A program made the position numbers and the translations under genes. The notes under the pieces are model-generated. The model searched no databases and was not told the origin of the DNA. It saw only the letters and a program-made list of their open reading frames with translations. From an uncultured Clostridia bacterium (GTDB lineage Bacteria; Bacillota; Clostridia; Lachnospirales; CAG-274): a stretch of DNA of 64,000 bases. Position 1 is the stretch's first letter. Each line of letters opens with the position of its first letter. Positions 42,087-50,118 of this stretch are shown one piece after another. The stretch covers positions 1-64,000 of the forward strand of contig CATLIG010000005.1 of NCBI GenBank assembly GCA_949948985.1, read 5' to 3'.

Positions 42087-43280
42087 TTGAAAGTATATAT
42101 TGTAGGTGCCGGTATGGGAAATACATCCTCTCTTACTTCAGAGTCAATAGAAATTATTGAAAACGCTGATGTAATAATAGGCGCTGAAAGAATGACAGAA
42201 TATATTGATATTAATAAAAATATTTATAACTCATATAAGCCTGATGAGATTTTAGAATACATAAAAGGAAAGGATTTTAATACTGTTGTTATACTGTTAT
42301 CGGGAGATGTTGGATTTTACAGCGGAGCTAAAAGGCTTATAGATACTTTAAAAGAATATGAAGTAAAGCTTATTCCGGGAATATCATCTGTTGTTTATTT
42401 TTGTTCTGCTCTCAAAATGCCTTGGGATGATGTTAAGCTTTTGAGTATACACGGAAAAAGAAAAAATATTATTGGTTATATAAAAAAATACAAAAAGGTT
42501 TTTACGTTGTTAAGCGGAAAAAAAGATATTGAGATGTTATGTGAAAAGCTTTGTTATTATGGTCTTGGAGATGTTATTCTTAATATAGGAGAGAGACTCT
42601 CTTATGAAGATGAAAAAATAACAAGAATTAAGGCAAAGGATATTAAAAAATTTGATTTTAAATCTCTTTTAGTGATTTTAGCTGAAAATCCAGACGCTTA
42701 CGATATGTCATATAAATGTATTGACGACTGTGATTTTATAAGAGGAAATATTCCTATGACAAAAAGCGAGATAAGGTCTTTAAGTATAGCTAAACTTGGA
42801 CTTTCTGAAAGTTCTATTTTGTATGATATTGGTGCGGGAACAGGGTCGGTGTCTGTTGAAGCCTCAATTAAGTCTATTGATGGAGAAGTGTACGCTATTG
42901 AGCAAAATAAAGATGCTATAGAACTTATAGAAAGAAATAAACGCAAATTCGCCGCTGATAATATTATTGTTGTAGACGGAAAAGCTCCTGATATATTAAA
43001 AAATCTGCCTGTACCGACACATATTTTTATAGGTGGAAGTAAAGGCGGTATAGAAAAAATAATTAAATGCTGTTTTGAAAAAAATTCTGACGTTAAAATT
43101 GTTATAAACGCTATTACGCTGAATACAGTGGGAAAAATTATGGATGTTATAAAAAAGGAGAATTATAAAACGGAGATTGTGTGCGTAAACATAGCTAAAA
43201 ATAAGAGCGTAGGAGAATATGAGCTTATGACAGGATACAATCCAGTATATATTTTTATAGTCAATCAACTTAAAAATTGA
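42087..43280 (+). CDS. cbiET: Fused cobalt-precorrin-7 C5-methyltransferase and cobalt-precorrin-6B C15-methyltransferase/decarboxylase
   Basis: A 397-residue fusion. Residues 1-195 are CbiE (IVGAGMGNTSSLTSESIEII, LSGDVGFYSGAKRL, PGISSVVYFCSAL). Residues about 205-395 are CbiT (GNIPMTKSEIRSLSIAKLGL, LYDIGAGTGSVSVEASI, HIFIGGSKGGIEKII). Translation begins at TTG 42087 after AAAGGGTG. The last seven codons (IVNQLKN) and the stop are supplied by repeat copy A5, which starts at 43256. The family usually ends with a few more residues after PVYI; 21 codons of open frame continue on the far side of the element. The catalytic domains are intact, so activity is probably kept. Confidence 0.94.
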   Translation: MKVYIVGAGMGNTSSLTSESIEIIENADVIIGAERMTEYIDINKNIYNSYKPDEILEYIKGKDFNTVVILLSGDVGFYSGAKRLIDTLKEYEVKLIPGISSVVYFCSALKMPWDDVKLLSIHGKRKNIIGYIKKYKKVFTLLSGKKDIEMLCEKLCYYGLGDVILNIGERLSYEDEKITRIKAKDIKKFDFKSLLVILAENPDAYDMSYKCIDDCDFIRGNIPMTKSEIRSLSIAKLGLSESSILYDIGAGTGSVSVEASIKSIDGEVYAIEQNKDAIELIERNKRKFAADNIIVVDGKAPDILKNLPVPTHIFIGGSKGGIEKIIKCCFEKNSDVKIVINAITLNTVGKIMDVIKKENYKTEIVCVNIAKNKSVGEYELMTGYNPVYIFIVNQLKN

Positions 43281-43419
43281 ACAAGTTCAGCGGCTAAAAA
43301 TCCTTTTCGCTTTGTTAGTGTCAGTCGGCGTAGGCTACGGCTACGATCTCCTTCCACTGCCTTGCGAAAATAATTTTTATCTCGCTTCCTTTTGCTCATT
43401 TTTAAGTTGATTGACTATA
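43256..43419 (-). repeat. Repeat family A, copy A5 (164 bp, complete), inserted in the end of cbiET
   Basis: Begins TATAGTCAATCAACTT and ends AAGTTGATTGACTATA, 164 bp with TA at both edges. In reverse complement it matches copy A1 along its length (GAAGGAGA, CACTAACAAAGCGAAAAGG, CGCTGAACTTGTTCAATT). It begins inside the cbiET coding frame and ends 54 bp before the cbiA start. Confidence 0.93.
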
Positions 43420-43473
43420 AAATCGCAGAAAACAAAGGTTTTATAACGGATTTGAGGGAAGACGGGGATTTTT

Positions 43474-44844
43474 ATGAATGTTAAAATTTCGGGAATTATG
43501 ATAAGCGCGCCAAAAAGCGGAAGCGGAAAAACAATAGCAGTATGCGGTATACTGAAGGCTCTTAAAAACAGAGGATTGAGTGTGTCCTCTTGCAAGTGCG
43601 GACCTGATTATATTGATCCTATGTTTCACAAAAATGTTTTGGGAGTTAAGTCGAAAAATATTGACAGCTTTTTTTGTGATGAGGAGTTACTTAAAAATTT
43701 GTTTTATGAACATACAAAAAAAAGTGATATTTCTGTTGTTGAAGGTGTTATGGGGTATTATGACGGAATTTCTTTCAATGATTTTAAGGCAAGCTCTTAT
43801 GATATTGCCGCGGTTTTAAAAATTCCTGTTATTATTGTTATGGACGCTAAAGGAATGGCTTTTACTTGTGTTTCTATTATAAAAGGGATTTTAGAGTTTA
43901 AAAAGGATAGTAATATAAAAGGCATTATTTTAAATAATGTATCAAAAAAAGTATATGACTTATTAAAAAATGTGATTAAAGAAAATACAGATGTTGACGT
44001 TGTAGGATATTTGCCATATAATAAAGAATATTCATTTGAAAGCAGGCATCTTGGGCTTATAACTCCTTATGAGATTGACAATATACAAAAAAAAATTGAA
44101 AAGCTTGGTGAAGCTGCTGAAGAATGTATTGATATTGATAAAATCATAAAAATAGCGGAGAATTCTGATTATATTGATGTACATAAAAAAACTATAAAAA
44201 AATATACTGTAAATAACGTTAAAATAGGAGTTGCGTATGATAAGGCATTTTGCTTTTATTATGAAGACAATATTGAGATTTTAAAATATTTTGGCTGTGA
44301 TATAGTTTTTTTCAGTCCTCTTTGTGATAAAAAACTTCCTGAGGGTATTTCTGGAATTATACTTGGAGGAGGTTATCCTGAGTTATATCTTAAAAAACTA
44401 AGCGAAAACAAAGATATGCTTATGGATATAAACAGCAAGATTAAACAAGGTATGCCTTGTCTGGCTGAATGCGGAGGATTTATGTATTTACATAAATCAA
44501 TTAAAGATAAAGAAGGCAGAAGTTTTAAAATGGCGGGAATTGTTGACGGGGATGCTTTTTTCAGCGGAAAGCTTGTAAGATTTGGGTATGTTACTCTGAC
44601 GCCAAACAAAGATTGTTTTTTACTTAAAAAGGGTGAGAATATAAAAGCACACGAATTTCATTATTGGGACAGCACGGAAAACGGAAATTTATTTTTTGCT
44701 GAAAAACCAAAAAAAAATGTTTGCTTTAACTGTATGTATGAGTACAAGAACTTTATTGGAGGATACCCGCATATTTTTTATTACTCAAATATGAATTTTG
44801 CTGAAAATTTTATAAAAAGGTGCGGAGAGTGGAAAAATTTATGA
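43474..44844 (+). CDS. cbiA: Cobyrinate a,c-diamide synthase
   Basis: A 456-residue ATP-dependent amidotransferase that amidates the a and c side chains using glutamine. The N-terminal P-loop-like ISAPKSGSGKTIAVCGIL and CGPDYIDPMFHK are CbiA marks, and VEGVMGYYDGI follows. The C-terminal type I glutaminase domain has GIILGGGYPELY and the catalytic cysteine in CLAECGGFMYLH, and the second half of the triad near KAHEFHYWD. Length is usual. The ribosome site is modest (GGGA upstream). Its last 4 bp overlap the cobU start. Confidence 0.95.
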   Translation: MNVKISGIMISAPKSGSGKTIAVCGILKALKNRGLSVSSCKCGPDYIDPMFHKNVLGVKSKNIDSFFCDEELLKNLFYEHTKKSDISVVEGVMGYYDGISFNDFKASSYDIAAVLKIPVIIVMDAKGMAFTCVSIIKGILEFKKDSNIKGIILNNVSKKVYDLLKNVIKENTDVDVVGYLPYNKEYSFESRHLGLITPYEIDNIQKKIEKLGEAAEECIDIDKIIKIAENSDYIDVHKKTIKKYTVNNVKIGVAYDKAFCFYYEDNIEILKYFGCDIVFFSPLCDKKLPEGISGIILGGGYPELYLKKLSENKDMLMDINSKIKQGMPCLAECGGFMYLHKSIKDKEGRSFKMAGIVDGDAFFSGKLVRFGYVTLTPNKDCFLLKKGENIKAHEFHYWDSTENGNLFFAEKPKKNVCFNCMYEYKNFIGGYPHIFYYSNMNFAENFIKRCGEWKNL

Positions 44845-45371
44845 TTTTAATAACAGGAGGAAGCGGAAGCGGTAAAAGTGAATATGCTGAAAAAATTGCT
44901 GTACAGCTAAAAAAGAGTCTTTTAACTGAAAAAATGATTTATATTGCTACAATGATGCCTTTGGATAATGAAACATTGAAAAAAATAGAAAGGCACAGAA
45001 AAATGAGATATGGAAAAGGGTTTTTGACAGAAGAATGTTATTGTGTCGAAGATATTAAAAAAAAGAGTGAGATGGGTTATTTTAAAGAGAGTATAATCCT
45101 TATTGAGTGTATATCAAATCTTACGGCAAATGAGATTTTTTCATTTAAAAATAAAAATGCTTGTTGTGATATAGCAAATACCATAAAAAATATTAAGTCA
45201 AAATGTATGGAAATTATTATTGTTACAAATGAAGTTTTTTCAGACGGAGCAAAATATTCTTTTGAAACACTGGAGTATATGAAGTGTCTTGGAAAAATAA
45301 ATTGTTATATGGCAGAAATAGCGGACAAAGTGATTGAGGTTGTATGCGGTGTTCCTATATATATAAAGTAA
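44841..45371 (+). CDS. cobU: Adenosylcobinamide kinase / guanylyltransferase
   Basis: A 176-residue CobU-type protein. ILITGGSGSGKSEYAEKIA contains an intact P-loop at residues 6-13, and IERHRKMR holds the histidine that takes the GMP in CobU. The usual late block SNEVGxGIVP is degenerate here (TNEVFSDGAKYS), which is notable because the second CobU-like gene at 46193 keeps that block and lacks the middle. I use ATG 44841, supported by GGAGAG upstream; the frame extends to 44820. It overlaps cbiA by 4 bp. Confidence 0.85.
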   Translation: MILITGGSGSGKSEYAEKIAVQLKKSLLTEKMIYIATMMPLDNETLKKIERHRKMRYGKGFLTEECYCVEDIKKKSEMGYFKESIILIECISNLTANEIFSFKNKNACCDIANTIKNIKSKCMEIIIVTNEVFSDGAKYSFETLEYMKCLGKINCYMAEIADKVIEVVCGVPIYIK

Positions 45372-45418
45372 TGAAAATTTTGCTGATTGCTATAGAATAC
45401 TTTTCAGAGGTGTGATTT

Positions 45419-46165
45419 ATGTTTTTAAAGGCTTTTTTAATAGCTTTCTCAATGTACAGCCGAATACCTGTTCCAAAAACCGAATGGAATGAAAAAAATA
45501 TGAGATATGTTTTTTGTTTTTTTCCGCTTGTAGGAGTTGTTATTGGAGTTGTTGTTTGGGCGTTGGGAAATTTTCTTATGTATTTAAATTATGGCTCTTT
45601 GTTTTTTGCTTCTATAATGTCGGCAGTACCTATATTTATTACAGGAGGCATTCATTTTGACGGTTTTCTTGATACTCTTGATGGAATTAATTCTTATGCT
45701 GATAAAGAAAAAAAACTTGAAATTTTAAAAGACCCAAATTCGGGCGCTTTTGCGATAATGGGCGGAATTATGTATTTTGTTTTGTCTGTGGGATTTTGGA
45801 GTGAGGTTAATGAAAAGGCGCTTGATATTATTCCTTTTGGATATGTTTTATCAAGGGCTTTAAGCGGTTTTAGCGTGGTTTTATTTCCTCCTGCCAAAAA
45901 GACAGGACTTGTATCTCTTTTTAAAAACAACGCTGATAAAATAAAAGTATGCGCTGTTATGGCGGTGTTTGTTACTATTGATTTGGCGGTTATGATATAT
46001 ATTGATGATGCCATGGGCAGCTTTATGCTGTTTACGGCAGTGATATGCTTTTTATATCACTATTATAATTGTATGAGAAATTTTGGTGGGATTACAGGAG
46101 ATTTGGCAGGGTATTTTTTACAGATATGCGAGCTGGCTTTTTTAGCCGTAAATGTTATTTTATAG
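45419..46165 (+). CDS. cobS: Adenosylcobinamide-GDP ribazoletransferase (cobalamin synthase)
   Basis: A 248-residue membrane enzyme joining adenosylcobinamide-GDP and alpha-ribazole to make the nucleotide loop. FSMYSRIPVPKTEW at the start and GGIHFDGFLDTLDGINSY in the middle are the family signature with the Asp-rich metal site. RNFGGITGDLAGYFLQICEL comes near the C-terminus. About six membrane spans. AGAGGTG precedes the ATG. Confidence 0.95.
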   Translation: MFLKAFLIAFSMYSRIPVPKTEWNEKNMRYVFCFFPLVGVVIGVVVWALGNFLMYLNYGSLFFASIMSAVPIFITGGIHFDGFLDTLDGINSYADKEKKLEILKDPNSGAFAIMGGIMYFVLSVGFWSEVNEKALDIIPFGYVLSRALSGFSVVLFPPAKKTGLVSLFKNNADKIKVCAVMAVFVTIDLAVMIYIDDAMGSFMLFTAVICFLYHYYNCMRNFGGITGDLAGYFLQICELAFLAVNVIL

Positions 46166-46192
46166 TTTAATTTACTGAAAGGGAGGATTATA

Positions 46193-46522
46193 ATGATTCT
46201 TATAATAGGAGGGGCTTTTCAGGGAAAAAATGAGTTTGCGAAAAAAAAGTTTGGAGTTTGTTTCGAAAGGATTTTTGATGATTTTCACATAAAAATAAAA
46301 GAATATATTATTAATGGCAAGAATGGGAATGAACTTATAAATAAAATATTTAACGGTGAGTTTGACATTATTATAAGCGATGAAATAGGCTGTGGAATTG
46401 TTCCCGTGGATAAATATGAAAGACTATGGAGAGAAGAAACAGGCAGAATGTTATGCGATATTGCTGAAAGATGTGATGAAGTATGGAGAGTATGCTGCGG
46501 TATAGGAATTAAAATAAAATAG
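46193..46522 (+). CDS. Short CobU-like protein
   Basis: A 109-residue protein related to CobU by its ends only. The N-terminus ILIIGGAFQGKNEFAKKKF resembles the CobU P-loop region but has A-F-Q where GSGSGKS has S-G-S. The C-terminal IISDEIGCGIVPVDKYERLW, then TGRMLCDIAERCDEVWRV match the late CobU block (NEVGxGIVP...GRxxxxxAxxxDEV) very well. The middle third of CobU, including the HR motif, is absent. GGGAGG precedes the ATG and the frame is clean, so it is not an obvious pseudogene. Short CobU-like proteins occur in other Clostridia to my recollection. Role unproven; it may complement the full CobU. Confidence 0.7.
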   Translation: MILIIGGAFQGKNEFAKKKFGVCFERIFDDFHIKIKEYIINGKNGNELINKIFNGEFDIIISDEIGCGIVPVDKYERLWREETGRMLCDIAERCDEVWRVCCGIGIKIK

Positions 46523-46534
46523 ATACGGCGATTT

Positions 46535-46556
46535 TATAATTTTTAAGTTGTTTGAC
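46535..46556 (+). repeat. Repeat family A, right-end remnant
   Basis: TTTTTAAGTTGTTTGACTAT is the family A right end with one mismatch, between the short CobU-like gene and cbiB. Confidence 0.6.
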
Positions 46557-46581
46557 TATGCAATAAGACAGGAATGATTTT

Positions 46582-47568
46582 ATGTTTGAGTATTCGATAT
46601 ACGCTTGTTTTATAGGTTTTTTGCTTGATATGGTTTTTGGTGACCCGAATTTTTCCTATCATCCTATAAGACTTATAGGAAAACTTATTGAAATATGTGA
46701 GATATTTTTCAGAAATATTTTTTCTGAATCTAAAAAAGGTCTTTTAACAGCGGGTTTTTGTTTGACAGTTTTAGTATGCAGTATTGTTTTCGGAGTTGTA
46801 TTTTTTGCTATATTAATGTTTTACAAGATAAACGTCTATTTTGGAATTGTTTTTGAGAGTATAATTTGTTATTTTATGTTAGCGGCAAAATCTTTGAAAA
46901 CTGAAAGTATGAAAGTGTATGAAAAAATATCAAAAGGAGATATTGAGGGAGGAAGAAAAGCTGTTTCTATGATTGTTGGCAGAGATACAGAAAATCTTGA
47001 TGAAAAAGGAATTATTAAGGCGACAGTTGAAACAGTTGCTGAAAATTTATCCGATGGTGTTATAGCACCTCTTTTATATATTCTGCTTGGAGGAGGAGCT
47101 TTAGGAGCTTTGTACAAAGGGATTAATACTATGGATTCTATGGTGGGGTATAAAAATGAAAAGTATATTTTTTTTGGAAAATCCGCGGCTAAACTTGATG
47201 ATATTATGAATTTTATAGCTTCGAGAATTTCTGCTTTTATGATGATTTTAGCAAGCTTTATTTTGTGTATGGATTATAAAAATGCTTTTTATGTTTTTAA
47301 AAGAGATAGATTTAATCACGCAAGTCCAAATTCGGCACAGACGGAGGCGGTATGTGCCGGCGCTCTTGGCGTACAGCTTTCGGGAAACGCTTATTATTTT
47401 GGAAAGCTTTACAAAAAGCCTTTTATAGGGGATGATGTAAATCCTATAGAACCTAAAAATATTATAGACGTAAATAGGCTTATGTATTTATCCGTTTTTA
47501 TTTTTTTATTTATATTTGGAGGAATTTTAATTTTTATTCATATTTTTATTGGAGGCGGTTTGCTTTGA
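46582..47568 (+). CDS. cbiB: Adenosylcobinamide-phosphate synthase
   Basis: A 328-residue membrane protein attaching the aminopropanol (or ethanolamine) arm to cobyric acid. LLDMVFGDPNFSYHPIRLIG is the N-terminal signature, with VGRDTENLDEKGIIKATVET, AENLSDGVIAPLLY, GALYKGINTMDSMVGYKNEK and FNHASPNSAQTEA following. Usual length. It overlaps cobD by 4 bp. The start at 46582 has a weak upstream site (AGGAAT). Confidence 0.95.
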   Translation: MFEYSIYACFIGFLLDMVFGDPNFSYHPIRLIGKLIEICEIFFRNIFSESKKGLLTAGFCLTVLVCSIVFGVVFFAILMFYKINVYFGIVFESIICYFMLAAKSLKTESMKVYEKISKGDIEGGRKAVSMIVGRDTENLDEKGIIKATVETVAENLSDGVIAPLLYILLGGGALGALYKGINTMDSMVGYKNEKYIFFGKSAAKLDDIMNFIASRISAFMMILASFILCMDYKNAFYVFKRDRFNHASPNSAQTEAVCAGALGVQLSGNAYYFGKLYKKPFIGDDVNPIEPKNIIDVNRLMYLSVFIFLFIFGGILIFIHIFIGGGLL

Positions 47569-48641
47569 CAAAAATTCACGGAGGAGATATTTATTCTTTG
47601 GGAAAAAAAGTTATTGATTTTTCATCAAATATAAATCCTTTGGGAATTAATGATGAAATTATTTCGGCTTTAAAAAAAGGTATTTATAATATTAAATTTT
47701 ATCCGGATGTTGAGTGTGGCGAACTGAGAAATGTTATTTCGCAAAAAGAAAGTATTGATAAAAAATATATTATATGCGGAAACGGTGCGGCAGAGCTGAT
47801 TTATAATATTGTTTTAGCGATAATGCCAAAAAAAGCGCTTTTTACAGCGCCGTCTTTTTTTGAGTATGAACGGGCTGTAAATATTATACAAGGAGAAAAG
47901 AAATATTATTTTTTGAAATATGAAAATGATTTTGATATTTTTGAGAACATACTTGATTATATTGATAACAGCATTGATATGGTTTTTATATGTAATCCTA
48001 ATAATCCTACAGGAAGATGTGTAAAAAAAGAAATTATTTTAAAAGTTATTGAAAAATGTGAGAAAAACAGTATATTCGCTGTTATTGATGAGTGTTTTAT
48101 GGATTTTGTGGATAACAGGGAAAAATATTCGGCTTTGGAATATTTAGATGAATACAGGAATTTTATGATATTAAAATCCTTTACGAAAGTATACGCTATA
48201 CCAGGGTTAAGGCTTGGATACGCTCTTTGCTCTGACTGTGATATTATTGAAAAAATGTATTTGTCAAGACAGCCATGGAGTGTTTCCTCATTTGCGCAAA
48301 AAGCCGGTATCGCTGCTTTTGAAAACAGAGATTTTGTAAAAAAAACAGTTGATTTTATTTCCAATGAAAGAGAATATATAATAAAGCAGTTTGAAAGGCT
48401 TAAAATAAAATATATTAATTCCAAAGCTAATTATATTTTATTTAAAAGCGAAATAAATTTAGACGAAAAGCTCTTAAAATATGGTATACTGATTAGAAAT
48501 TGTGATAATTATATAGGCCTTGGCAAGGGATATTATAGAATAGCGGTAAAACGCCATAATGAAAATAAATTGCTTATTAAAGCTATAGAGGAGGTATACG
48601 GCAGTGGCAATGTCGATTATGATACAAGGAACAATGTCTAA
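47565..48641 (+). CDS. cobD: Threonine-phosphate decarboxylase
   Basis: A 358-residue PLP enzyme of the aspartate aminotransferase fold, making aminopropanol phosphate for the nucleotide loop. HGGDIYSLGKKVIDFSSNIN and PLGINDEIISAL are the family start, CNPNNPTGRCVK is the cofactor region and the PLP lysine is in LKSFTKVYAIPGLRLGYA. IRNCDNYIGLGKGYYRIAVK is the C-terminal block. Translation starts at TTG 47565 after GGAGGCGG. Its last 38 bp overlap cbiP in another frame. Histidinol-phosphate aminotransferase is the nearest alternative, but context favours CobD. Confidence 0.92.
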   Translation: MTKIHGGDIYSLGKKVIDFSSNINPLGINDEIISALKKGIYNIKFYPDVECGELRNVISQKESIDKKYIICGNGAAELIYNIVLAIMPKKALFTAPSFFEYERAVNIIQGEKKYYFLKYENDFDIFENILDYIDNSIDMVFICNPNNPTGRCVKKEIILKVIEKCEKNSIFAVIDECFMDFVDNREKYSALEYLDEYRNFMILKSFTKVYAIPGLRLGYALCSDCDIIEKMYLSRQPWSVSSFAQKAGIAAFENRDFVKKTVDFISNEREYIIKQFERLKIKYINSKANYILFKSEINLDEKLLKYGILIRNCDNYIGLGKGYYRIAVKRHNENKLLIKAIEEVYGSGNVDYDTRNNV

Positions 48642-50118
48642 TGTAGGAAAAAGTATTCTTACAGCGGCTTTATGCCGTATTTTTAAAAATGATGGATACA
48701 GGACGACTCCTTTTAAGGCTCAGAATATGGCTCTTAATTCTTTTGTTACAAAAGACGCTCTTGAAATGGGAAGAGCGCAGGTTATTCAAGCGGAAGCGGC
48801 GGGAATTGAGCCGTCTGTACTTATGAACCCTATACTTTTAAAACCAACGGGAGATATGGAATCTCAAGTTATTGTAAATGGTAAAGCTATTGGGAATATG
48901 ACAGCTAAAGAATACTATAAAAATAAAAAAAAGTTTATTCCTGATATTATGAAAGCTTATAATTTTTTAGATAAGGAATATGATATTATTGTTATTGAGG
49001 GGGCGGGAAGTCCCGCTGAAATTAATCTTAAAGACGACGATATTGTGAATATGGGTATGGCAAGGCTTGCCGAGGCTCCTGTTTTGCTTGTTGGCGATAT
49101 TGACAGGGGAGGGGTATTTGCCCAGCTTATAGGAACTGTAGACCTTTTGGAAGATAACGAAAAATGTTATATCAAGGGAATGATTGTAAATAAATTCAGA
49201 GGTGATAAGGAAATATTAAAAACAGGTATTGATATGCTTGAAAAACTGGCGAAAAAGCCTGTTATAGGTATTGTTCCTTATATGAACTGCGATATTGATG
49301 ACGAGGACAGTTTATCCGAGAGATTTAAAAGAAAAAGAGAGGGAGGAATTATTGACATAGTTGTTATAAAACTCCCAAGAATATCAAATTTTACGGATTT
49401 TAACGCTTTAGAGCGTTTTGATGAAATAAATTTATATTATGCGGAAAATGCCGATGAAATTAAAGACCCTGATATTCTTATTATTCCCGGAACAAAAAAT
49501 ACGTCAGGTGATTTGAAATGGCTCCGTGAAAAAAATTTTGATGAAAAAATTAAATATCTAGCTTTGAAAGAAAAAATTATTTTTGGTATTTGCGGTGGTT
49601 TTCAGATACTTGGTGAAAAAATTTATGATTATGACGGAAGTGGAAATAGAAGAATATATGACGGAATAGGTCTTTTGCCAATAAATACAAATTTTGAGCC
49701 GGAAAAGATAAAAACAAGGGTAAAAGGAAAATTTATAAATATCGGAGGAGTACTGGAAGAACTCTCAGGTGTTGAGTTTGAGGGCTATGAAATTCATAAC
49801 GGTGTTTCTGAAATTATTGGAAATGCGGAAAATATGAGTATTTTATATTCTGATAATTTTAAAGGGGAAAAGGTTGACGGTGTGAGTGTTAAAAATATAT
49901 ATGGAACTTATATACACGGTATTTTTGACAAAGAATGTGTTGTCCGAAAAATTATTTTGGCGGTTATGAGAAAGAAAGGCATTAATAATAAGGCTGTTAA
50001 GAATTTTAATATGGAAGAGTACAAAAGAAATCAGTATGATTTGCTCGCTGAAACAGTCAGGAAAAATGTTGATATGGATATGATTTATAAAATATTGAAA
50101 GAGGGAATAAAACAGTGA
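48604..50118 (+). CDS. cbiP: Cobyric acid synthase
   Basis: A 504-residue glutamine amidotransferase amidating the b, d, e and g side chains. IMIQGTMSNVGKSIL is the ATP site, then PFKAQNMALNSFVTKD, GRAQVIQAEAAGI and VIEGAGSPAEINL. The glutaminase domain has the nucleophile cysteine in IFGICGGFQILGEKI and histidine in GTYIHGIFD. I take GTG 48604, with AGGAGGT 9 bp upstream, over ATG 48610. It overlaps cobD by 38 bp and hemB by 4 bp. Confidence 0.95.
   Translation: MAMSIMIQGTMSNVGKSILTAALCRIFKNDGYRTTPFKAQNMALNSFVTKDALEMGRAQVIQAEAAGIEPSVLMNPILLKPTGDMESQVIVNGKAIGNMTAKEYYKNKKKFIPDIMKAYNFLDKEYDIIVIEGAGSPAEINLKDDDIVNMGMARLAEAPVLLVGDIDRGGVFAQLIGTVDLLEDNEKCYIKGMIVNKFRGDKEILKTGIDMLEKLAKKPVIGIVPYMNCDIDDEDSLSERFKRKREGGIIDIVVIKLPRISNFTDFNALERFDEINLYYAENADEIKDPDILIIPGTKNTSGDLKWLREKNFDEKIKYLALKEKIIFGICGGFQILGEKIYDYDGSGNRRIYDGIGLLPINTNFEPEKIKTRVKGKFINIGGVLEELSGVEFEGYEIHNGVSEIIGNAENMSILYSDNFKGEKVDGVSVKNIYGTYIHGIFDKECVVRKIILAVMRKKGINNKAVKNFNMEEYKRNQYDLLAETVRKNVDMDMIYKILKEGIKQ

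Noticed and set aside
15271-43419. Family A repeats as a CRISPR array or tandem repeat
   Set aside because: Copies are tens of kilobases apart, self-complementary and not separated by regular spacers.
43377-43595. Minus-strand frame ending VNQLKNEQKEAR, sharing VNQLKN with the cbiET end
   Set aside because: The shared peptide comes from the inverted ends of repeat A5 read from either side, not from a gene.
46193-46522. Short CobU-like gene as a pseudogene
   Set aside because: It has a strong ribosome site, a clean frame and a well-preserved C-terminal motif; the missing middle is a clean deletion, not a frameshift.
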